Shown here piece by piece: positions 1 to 5,317 of a stretch of 18,299 nucleotides of DNA. The number at the start of each line of letters is the position of its first letter. The first letter of the stretch is position 1. The DNA comes from Clostridia bacterium (GTDB lineage Bacteria > Bacillota > Clostridia > HGM11327). The position numbers and the translations under genes were made by a program. The stretch is from assembly GCA_017935525.1 (NCBI GenBank), contig JAGBHJ010000249.1, forward strand, positions 1 through 18,299, read 5' to 3'. A model generated the notes under the pieces. The model did not search any database. It saw only the letters and a program-made list of their open reading frames with translations, and was not told the DNA's origin.

Positions 1-1175
1 ACGTCCTCCAAGGGTCTTATCATCCATTGTCCGTGTGTAAAGTCAGGAATCTCCTGGGGCTTTCCTCCCTGTGCAATTGAAGTCTCGCTGAGGCAGGAAA
101 TGCACATCCACGCCGCCGCATCGTAAACGTCGATGGGCATGGGCTTGCCTTCCTTAAGGCAATCTACGAATACTCTGTACTCTATACCGTCCATACCACC
201 ATGGCCAAGGGCTCTGCCCTCATCAGTCATGTCTGTCCAGCAGTTCGGCAACAGATGCTTGTACTTATTCAAGCTGTCGTACACCTCACGACCATCACGC
301 TCATACTGCAAGGAATCGCAACGGCTGAATGCCTTTGTTCCATGCACCGTAAACTGTCTGTTGTAGCCTCTGGGCAAGCTTGTATCCAGCATCAGATGAA
401 TGGTCTCGCCATGGGCACACTTGATAACAGTTGTAACAACGTCACCCTGCATAAAGTCCTTGCCGATGAGGTTGGGGTTTACTGTGTCCTTATGGGACTC
501 AACGTACTCCTTAAGTCCTGCAGACTTTGATGCCATAGAAACCAAGGAGACCATTCTGTTGCCTCTGTTAATTCCCAAAAGCTTTGCAATGGGGCCAAGC
601 TCATGTGTGGGGTAATTCTCGCAGTTGCGATGCATATAATTTCTGAGACGGTAATGTCTGTTTTCCTCTCCGCCAAGGATCTCCGTTCTCAAATCATGTG
701 CATAAGAGCCGGAGCAATGAACCACCTGACCGTAGAAGCCCTTACGAACCATCGCCGTAACAATAAGCTCCAGCTCGTCAAAGCAGCAATTCTCCAGGAA
801 CATAAAGGGAGCACCTGTTTCCTCCTGAGTTCTTACCAAGTCAAAGCAATCGTTAAGAGAATATGCTCCGCCAACCTCAATTGCAGTTGCCTTACCTGCC
901 TTCATTGCAGCAATAGCAACAGGGATATGTGCTTCCCATGCAGACGTTACGATAACCGCATCAACGTCCTCTCTCTTAACCAATTCCTTATAATCCGTTG
1001 TCTTGTAGGGGCGCTTACCTGTTTTTTCCTCGCACTCTCTTGCAGAAAGCTCTGCTCTGTCCTCATAAAGGTCACAAACTGCAGTAACCTCAACGTCGGG
1101 CATTGACAAAACAAGGTGCATACAACCTCTGCCTCTGCCGCCAAGACCTACAAATCCCATTCTTACCTTATCCAT
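1..1175 (-). CDS. GH109-type NAD-dependent glycosidase, copy 1 (3' end cut by window)
   Basis: Gfo/Idh/MocA-fold protein, probably an alpha-N-acetylgalactosaminidase (GH109), which uses a tightly bound NAD to oxidise the sugar transiently at C3, cleave the glycosidic bond and re-reduce the product. I translated it by hand: it starts at ATG 1173-1175 (MDKVRMGFVGLGGRGRG) and 391 codons fit before the window edge, so about nine C-terminal residues are missing if it matches copy 2 (400 aa). The Rossmann glycine motif GLGGRG lies at residues 10-15. The family motif NYPTHELGP includes Y188 and H191, the positions of the active-site Tyr/His in characterised GH109 enzymes. The C-terminal GHGGMDG and YDAAAW motifs also fit. 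AAGGAG precedes the start. No signal peptide is seen, so it is likely cytoplasmic. It is the third gene of a tandem set transcribed leftward, 42 nt after copy 2. The substrate is inferred, not shown. Confidence 0.85.
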   Translation of the reverse strand, partial: MDKVRMGFVGLGGRGRGCMHLVLSMPDVEVTAVCDLYEDRAELSARECEEKTGKRPYKTTDYKELVKREDVDAVIVTSAWEAHIPVAIAAMKAGKATAIEVGGAYSLNDCFDLVRTQEETGAPFMFLENCCFDELELIVTAMVRKGFYGQVVHCSGSYAHDLRTEILGGEENRHYRLRNYMHRNCENYPTHELGPIAKLLGINRGNRMVSLVSMASKSAGLKEYVESHKDTVNPNLIGKDFMQGDVVTTVIKCAHGETIHLMLDTSLPRGYNRQFTVHGTKAFSRCDSLQYERDGREVYDSLNKYKHLLPNCWTDMTDEGRALGHGGMDGIEYRVFVDCLKEGKPMPIDVYDAAAWMCISCLSETSIAQGGKPQEIPDFTHGQWMIRPLED

Positions 1176-1217
1176 ATTATTCTCCTTCTGACCTATTGGT
1201 CATATTATTCAATTATA
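1176..1217 (-). other. Intergenic spacer with small hairpin between copies 1 and 2
   Basis: The 42-nt spacer contains a perfect inverted repeat, TGACC-tatt-GGTCA (1189-1202), just upstream of the copy 1 ribosome binding site. The spacer between copies 2 and 3 has the same length class and is alignable with this one, so spacer and gene were duplicated together. No promoter or T-tract terminator is visible, which favours read-through as one transcript. Confidence 0.5.
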
Positions 1218-2420
1218 TTAAATTTCTACATCGGGGAACTCAACAACGTCCTCCAAGGGTCTTATCATCCATTGTCCGTGTGTAAAGTCAGGAATCTCCT
1301 GGGGCTTTCCTCCCTGTGCAATTGAAGTCTCGCTGAGGCAGGAAATGCACATCCACGCCGCCGCGTCGTAAACCTCGATGGGCATGGGCTTGCCTTCCTT
1401 AAGGCAGTCCACAAACACTCTGAACTCAATGCCGTCAATACCGCCATGGCCTAACGCTCTGCCCTCATCAGTCATATCCGTCCAACAGCTGGGCAAAAGG
1501 TGCTTATAGTCGTACAGATTGTGATATACCTCGTGGCTCTCGCCATCAATATGAATTGCGGAGCAACGGCTGTACGCGCTTGTGCCGTGGACGGTAAACT
1601 GTCTGTCGTAGCCTCTGGGCAAACTTGTATCCAGCATCAGGTGGATGGTCTCGCCATGGGCGCAGGTGATCAACGTGTTTACAACGTCCCCCTGCATAAA
1701 ATCCTTTCCGATCAAATGAGGGTTGATATTGTCGCTGTGCTTTTTAACGTAAGCCTGCATACCCGCTGACTTGGATGCTACGGAAACCAACGACACCATT
1801 CTGTTGCCTCTGTTGATGCCCAAAAGCTTTGCAATGGGGCCAAGCTCGTGGGTGGGGTAATTCTCGCAATTACGGTTGAGGTAATTTCTCAAACGGTAAT
1901 GGCGGTTTTCCTCGCCCCTTGTAACTTCTTCTCTCAAATCGTGAGCATATGAGCCGGAGCAATGCACCACGTCACCAAACAAGCCCTTGCGGACCATTGC
2001 GGTTACTATCAGCTCGATCTCGTCAAAGCAGCAATTCTCCAAAAAGTAGAAGGGAGCCCCTGTCTGCTCCTGGGTCCTTACCAGGTCAAAGCAATCGTTG
2101 AGGGAGTATGCTCCACCAACCTCCATTGCCACCGCCTTGCCCGCCTTCATTGCGGCAATGGCGATCGGAATATGGGATTCCCATGCAGACGTTACGATAA
2201 CCGCGTCTACGTCGTCCCTCTTTATGAGCTCTTTATAGTCCGTTGTACGATAGGGGTCGTTGCCCTTTTTCTGCTGACAGTCCTTTGCCGCACGCTCTAC
2301 TCTGTCCTCATACAGATCGCATACAGCAGTAACCTCAACGTCGGGCATGGTCAATACAAGGTTCATATTACCTCTGCCCCTGCCGCCAAGGCCCACAAAG
2401 CCCATTCTTACCTTATCCAT
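1218..2420 (-). CDS. GH109-type NAD-dependent glycosidase, copy 2
   Basis: A complete 400-aa Gfo/Idh/MocA-fold enzyme of the GH109 type, predicted to release terminal alpha-linked GalNAc by an NAD-dependent redox mechanism. The N-terminal Rossmann domain has GLGGRGRG at residues 10-17; the central segment EVGGAYSLNDC (100-110) stands where classical MocA dehydrogenases have EKP. The catalytic-domain motif NYPTHELGP has Y188 and H191; most GH109 proteins I recall read YPTHGLGP, so E192 is a substitution. DTSLPRGYDRQFTVHGT (264-280), GHGGIDG (324-330) and YDAAAW (351-356) complete the family pattern. The start ATG is preceded by AAAGGAG about 6 nt upstream. It is closest to copy 1, especially at the 3' end. 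The segment around residues 280-310 differs most among the three copies and may tune substrate choice. Cytoplasmic location is inferred from the absence of a signal peptide. Confidence 0.88.
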   Translation of the reverse strand: MDKVRMGFVGLGGRGRGNMNLVLTMPDVEVTAVCDLYEDRVERAAKDCQQKKGNDPYRTTDYKELIKRDDVDAVIVTSAWESHIPIAIAAMKAGKAVAMEVGGAYSLNDCFDLVRTQEQTGAPFYFLENCCFDEIELIVTAMVRKGLFGDVVHCSGSYAHDLREEVTRGEENRHYRLRNYLNRNCENYPTHELGPIAKLLGINRGNRMVSLVSVASKSAGMQAYVKKHSDNINPHLIGKDFMQGDVVNTLITCAHGETIHLMLDTSLPRGYDRQFTVHGTSAYSRCSAIHIDGESHEVYHNLYDYKHLLPSCWTDMTDEGRALGHGGIDGIEFRVFVDCLKEGKPMPIEVYDAAAWMCISCLSETSIAQGGKPQEIPDFTHGQWMIRPLEDVVEFPDVEI

Positions 2421-2462
2421 ATTTATCTCCTTTCGGATAATTGGTTATTCTTTTTAATTATA

Positions 2463-3662
2463 TCATTCCACATCGGGGAACTCAACAACGTCCTCCAATG
2501 GTCTTATCATCCATTGTCCATGTGTAAAATCGGGGATCTCCTGGGGCATTCCGCCCTGAGCAATGGAGGTCTCGCTGAGGCAGGAGATGCACATCCATGC
2601 CGCCGCATCATAAACGTCGATGGGCATGGGCTTGCCTGCCTTAAGGCAATCCACAAACACTCGAAACTCAATGCCGTCAACACCTCCGTGGCCGGAATCC
2701 CTCAATGATTCCGTCATTTCATCCGTCCAGCATTTCGGCATATATTCCTTATGATCCATAATGCTGGTGATCTTTTCTCCGTCGCCATCCCTCACAAGCA
2801 TGGAGTTATTGCTCCAAGCCCTTGTGCCGTGTACGGTAAAGGCTCTGTCATATGCTCTGGGCAAGCTGGTATCCAGCCTCAACTGGATAGTTTCGCCATG
2901 GGCACACTTGATGAGGGTCGTAATAACGTCGCCCTGCATAAAATCCTTGCCAATAAGCTCGGGATCCACCTTGTCCTTGTTATTATTGATATATTCCTTA
3001 AGGCCCGCAGACTTTGACGCCATGGAAACCAGCGACACCATTCTGTTGCCTCTGTTGATGCCCAACAGCTTTGCAATGGGGCCAAGCTCGTGGGTGGGGT
3101 AATTTTCGCAATTGCGATTGAGATAATTTCTCAAGCGGTAATGACGATTCTCCTTACCAAAAACTATCTCCTCTCTCAGATCATGGCCGTATGCGCCTGA
3201 GCAATGCACAACATCGCCGTAAAAGCCTCTGCGCACAAGGGACGTAACCAAAAGCTCCTCCTCACAGAAGCAAGCATTCTCCAAAAAGAAGAAGGGCACG
3301 CCTGTTTCCTCCTGAGCTCTTACAAGGTCAAAGCAATCGTTAAGGGAATATGCTCCTCCAACCTCCATTGCTACTGCCTTGCCCGCCTTCATGGCGTCTA
3401 TGGCTATTGGAATATGGGACTCCCACGCAGATGTGATTATAACCGCATCAACGTCGTCCCTTTTTATCAGCTCCTTGTAATCGGTTGTGACAAACGGTCT
3501 ACGACCGTATACCTGCTCGTTTTCGTCCGCACAGCGCTCTGCCTTATCAAGATACAGATCACAAAGTGCGGTGACCTCAACGTCCTTCATATTTAATGCT
3601 ACCTGCTGATTATCGTGTCCTCTGCCACCAAGACCAACAAAACCCATTCTTACCTTTTCCAT
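2463..3662 (-). CDS. GH109-type NAD-dependent glycosidase, copy 3 (first gene of the tandem set)
   Basis: A complete 399-aa paralogue of copies 1 and 2 and the promoter-proximal gene of the leftward cluster. It has the same architecture: GLGGRG Rossmann motif at residues 10-15, EVGGAYSLNDC at 100-110, NYPTHELGP with Y188/H191, GHGGVDG and YDAAAW. It is the most diverged of the three, most clearly at residues 280-315, where it lacks the SRC and TDMTDEGRALG stretches shared by copies 1 and 2. The start is ATG 3660-3662 with GGAGGT about 10 nt upstream. It faces an AraC-family regulator across a 435-bp intergenic region. Predicted role: removal of alpha-GalNAc, or a related terminal sugar, from imported glycans in the cytoplasm. 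A simple sugar dehydrogenase of the same fold is the main alternative, but the GH109-specific motifs argue against that. Confidence 0.88.
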   Translation of the reverse strand: MEKVRMGFVGLGGRGHDNQQVALNMKDVEVTALCDLYLDKAERCADENEQVYGRRPFVTTDYKELIKRDDVDAVIITSAWESHIPIAIDAMKAGKAVAMEVGGAYSLNDCFDLVRAQEETGVPFFFLENACFCEEELLVTSLVRRGFYGDVVHCSGAYGHDLREEIVFGKENRHYRLRNYLNRNCENYPTHELGPIAKLLGINRGNRMVSLVSMASKSAGLKEYINNNKDKVDPELIGKDFMQGDVITTLIKCAHGETIQLRLDTSLPRAYDRAFTVHGTRAWSNNSMLVRDGDGEKITSIMDHKEYMPKCWTDEMTESLRDSGHGGVDGIEFRVFVDCLKAGKPMPIDVYDAAAWMCISCLSETSIAQGGMPQEIPDFTHGQWMIRPLEDVVEFPDVE

Positions 3663-3751
3663 CTATAATTTATACCTCCATACGATGGTACTCCATCGGA
3701 TACTATATATCGTCTTTGTCAACTTCCGCCCATGGGCATTATCCGTAAATT

Positions 3752-3780
3752 ATTGTAATACAAACCCCAGTTTTATTCTA
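3752..3780 (-). promoter_or_regulatory. Candidate activator-dependent promoter of the glycosidase cluster
   Basis: On the minus strand a TACAAT -10 (3752-3757, five of six to consensus) lies 17 bp from a poor -35, TAGAAT (3775-3780). The -35 directly abuts repeat A (3781-3817), as expected for a promoter that needs an AraC-type activator bound beside RNA polymerase. The assignment is tentative. Confidence 0.35.
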
Positions 3781-3817
3781 TGGAATATTTTTTCACATTA
3801 CTGTGTTTTTTTGAACT
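3781..3817. promoter_or_regulatory. Direct repeat A, putative AraC-type operator
   Basis: This 37-bp sequence matches 4001-4037 at 32 of 37 positions, including a perfect 16-bp core TGTGTTTTTTTGAACT (3802-3817). It lies immediately upstream of the leftward promoter candidate. AraC-family proteins commonly bind direct repeats, so this is a good candidate site for the adjacent regulator. Confidence 0.55.
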
Positions 3818-4000
3818 GCATAATACGATCATCTGACAAAACAGATTATTGGCGCTTGATGTAACGAGATTTTTACAGAATTATCCCCAAAAGCCGCGTA
3901 CAAAGCCGGTTTTTACCCATTGCGAAGGGCTTTTATTTGCACTACCGCCCCGGGTCAGTCAATAAAATACCTCCGTTTTTGCCACGGAGAACGGAAATTA

Positions 4001-4037
4001 TGGATTATTTTTTCATTTCAATGTGTTTTTTTGAACT
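4001..4037. promoter_or_regulatory. Direct repeat B, putative AraC-type operator
   Basis: Second copy of the 37-bp repeat, with the 16-bp core at 4022-4037. It ends 3 bp before the -35 of the regulator promoter and starts exactly 220 bp after repeat A, close to 21 helical turns. It could serve autoregulation and DNA looping with repeat A. Confidence 0.55.
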
Positions 4038-4040
4038 ATA

Positions 4041-4069
4041 TAGACAAAAACTCAAAAATGTGATATACT
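4041..4069 (+). promoter_or_regulatory. Sigma-A type promoter of the AraC-family gene
   Basis: -35 TAGACA (4041-4046), 17-bp spacer, -10 TATACT (4064-4069) preceded by TGA, which makes an extended -10. The expected start of transcription is near 4076, giving a leader of about 22 nt with GGGAGGA (4084-4090) as ribosome binding site. Confidence 0.7.
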
Positions 4070-4097
4070 TATAGCAATCGATCGGGAGGATACAAAA

Positions 4098-4946
4098 ATG
4101 GATTACTTATACGACCTTAAGCACTATTACATAAGAGCAAATCCGTCGGAGGAGCAGCTGACAGGGCTTGCCGACATAGGCTTTGACGATTTCCACAACC
4201 TAAAGCCGCTGCTGTTTTCCCACAAAAAGCCCACGGTCACGATCCATATCGTATTTTCGGGCAGCGGAACTTACAGGCTGGAGGACCAAACGTACAGCAT
4301 CAAGGCAGGTGAAATGTTTTTTACCCCATTAAACACCACTCTTTGCTATTACCCCAACGAGGCCGACCCATGGCACTATGCATGGTTTTCCCTTTCGGGC
4401 GATCAACTGATAAAGCTGGTTCCTCTTTTGGGAATGGACAAGGGTATGCCGTACAGGACAATAAAGGATTTTGAGGGCGTAAAGGATATACTCAACCGAC
4501 TGTATCTTAATTGCTCTGCGAGCCCAAATCAAAAGGTCTTTTACGGGGTGGCGGCATTTATGGAGCTGATAGCTCTGGAGGGCAACAGCGTGGAGTCCCA
4601 AGCAGACCAAAAGATGGTGTATATCCAAACCATTAAAAAGATCATACATAATAATTTTGCCGCACCCGACTTTACGGTGGATGCCATCTGCGACATGATG
4701 CACTTGAGCCATTCCTACATTTGCAGGATATTCAACGCCGTGGAGGGGTGTACAGTATCAAGCTACATTGAAAGTGTACGGTTGAGCCGTGCCGCAGAGC
4801 TTTTGACCAGCACAGGGCAAAGCGTCAGCGCCATTGCGACATTGGCAGGGTATAACGATCCTCTGCACTTTATGAAGCGGTTTAAGGCAAAGTACGGAGT
4901 TACCGCACTCAATTACAGAAAAGGCAACAAAAGCGACGAATACTAA
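4098..4946 (+). CDS. AraC-family transcriptional regulator
   Basis: A 282-aa cytoplasmic one-component regulator. Residues about 15-165 form a cupin-like sensor domain: the THIVFSGSGTYRLEDQTYSI region and GEMFFTPLNT resemble the AraC ligand-binding beta-barrel. The C-terminal 100 residues carry the double helix-turn-helix; helices near 193-212 (VDAICDMMHLSHSYICRIF) and 243-262 precede the typical family signature AGYNDPLHFMKRFKAKYG (250-267). The start ATG has GGGAGGA 7 nt upstream. Its position between the GH109 cluster and the GH36 gene suggests that it senses a sugar released from the cognate glycan and activates the divergent glycosidase genes, perhaps through the direct repeats at 3781 and 4001. 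The ligand cannot be told from the sequence. Confidence 0.92.
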   Translation: MDYLYDLKHYYIRANPSEEQLTGLADIGFDDFHNLKPLLFSHKKPTVTIHIVFSGSGTYRLEDQTYSIKAGEMFFTPLNTTLCYYPNEADPWHYAWFSLSGDQLIKLVPLLGMDKGMPYRTIKDFEGVKDILNRLYLNCSASPNQKVFYGVAAFMELIALEGNSVESQADQKMVYIQTIKKIIHNNFAAPDFTVDAICDMMHLSHSYICRIFNAVEGCTVSSYIESVRLSRAAELLTSTGQSVSAIATLAGYNDPLHFMKRFKAKYGVTALNYRKGNKSDEY

Positions 4947-5317
4947 AACAGTCAAGACGGAGAACAATGGGCACGCGCGATAACGAAGGATTAACATAAG
5001 TTATTCGAGCGTGCCCATAATGAATTGCCCTAAATGGCATGAATTGGCTTGCGCCGTAAATTGAACTTCGTTCATGAATTGCCTTCGGCATGATAAAGCA
5101 TAGCAATTCAATTCATGAAAACAAAGTTTTCAAATCATGAAGCCGTCAGTCTTCAATTCATGACGCAAAGCGTCAATTCATTACTATCCGGAGAAAATTG
5201 TCTGAAGCAACGCAAAAGCACTTATGACAAACGATTTATTCGTTATCATAAGTGCTTTTTGTTAAAACTTCGTTATGGGGCTCACGCTAAATTGCTCTCC
5301 GTCTTTTTTCGTCAGAT
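4947..5317. repeat. Intergenic hairpin and mini-repeat region
   Basis: This 371-bp gap has no credible gene. A long hairpin (arms 4967-4984 and 5000-5018; outer 10 bp ATGGGCACGC/GCGTGCCCAT perfect) follows the regulator stop and lacks a T-tract. From 5020 to 5181 the 8-mer ATGAATTG occurs three times forward (5020, 5039, 5074) and three times inverted as CAATTCAT (5109, 5154, 5174), interleaved with short perfect hairpins: GAAC-ttc-GTTC (5063-5073), GCC-ttc-GGC (5081-5089), GAAAAC-aaa-GTTTTC (5117-5131) and GACGC-aaa-GCGTC (5162-5174). A bidirectional terminator follows at 5214-5260. Confidence 0.7.
5214..5260. terminator. Bidirectional terminator between the regulator and GH36 gene
   Basis: Stem GCACTTATGA (5218-5227) pairs with TCATAAGTGC (5246-5255); an inner AACGA/TCGTT pair extends it. 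Five T follow on the plus strand, and AAAA at 5214-5217 gives a T-run on the minus strand. It lies about 60 nt past the GH36 stop and so probably ends that transcript; it may also stop the regulator transcript. Confidence 0.75.

Larger units (their letters stand above)
3663..4097. other. Divergent regulatory region between the glycosidase cluster and araC-type gene
   Basis: This 435-bp AT-rich region has no credible gene. It contains two direct 37-bp repeats (3781-3817 and 4001-4037), an extended -10 promoter for the regulator (4041-4069), a weak leftward promoter candidate (3752-3780), a palindrome near the copy 3 start, CGATGG-tact-CCATCG (3683-3698), and a second hairpin, CTCCGT-n7-ACGGAG (3971-3989). 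A consensus -35 hexamer TTGACA on the minus strand (3717-3722) has no matching -10 at normal spacing. Confidence 0.75.

Noticed and set aside
133..3596. Many plus-strand open frames across the glycosidase cluster (for example 603-1106, 1962-2708, 3204-3596)
   Set aside because: They recur at equivalent places in each paralogue as antisense shadows of the minus-strand genes, show no family motifs and lack ribosome sites.
3694..3722. Leftward promoter using the perfect TTGACA at 3717-3722
   Set aside because: No acceptable -10 lies at 15-19 bp; the TATA-rich sequence nearby is only about 9 bp away.
3971..3989. Hairpin CTCCGT-n7-ACGGAG as a terminator
   Set aside because: No gene ends nearby on either strand and there is no T-tract; it may be structural or chance.
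5020..5181. CRISPR array
   Set aside because: The repeated word is only 8 bp, occurs in both orientations and has irregular spacing; there are no uniform spacers and no cas genes.
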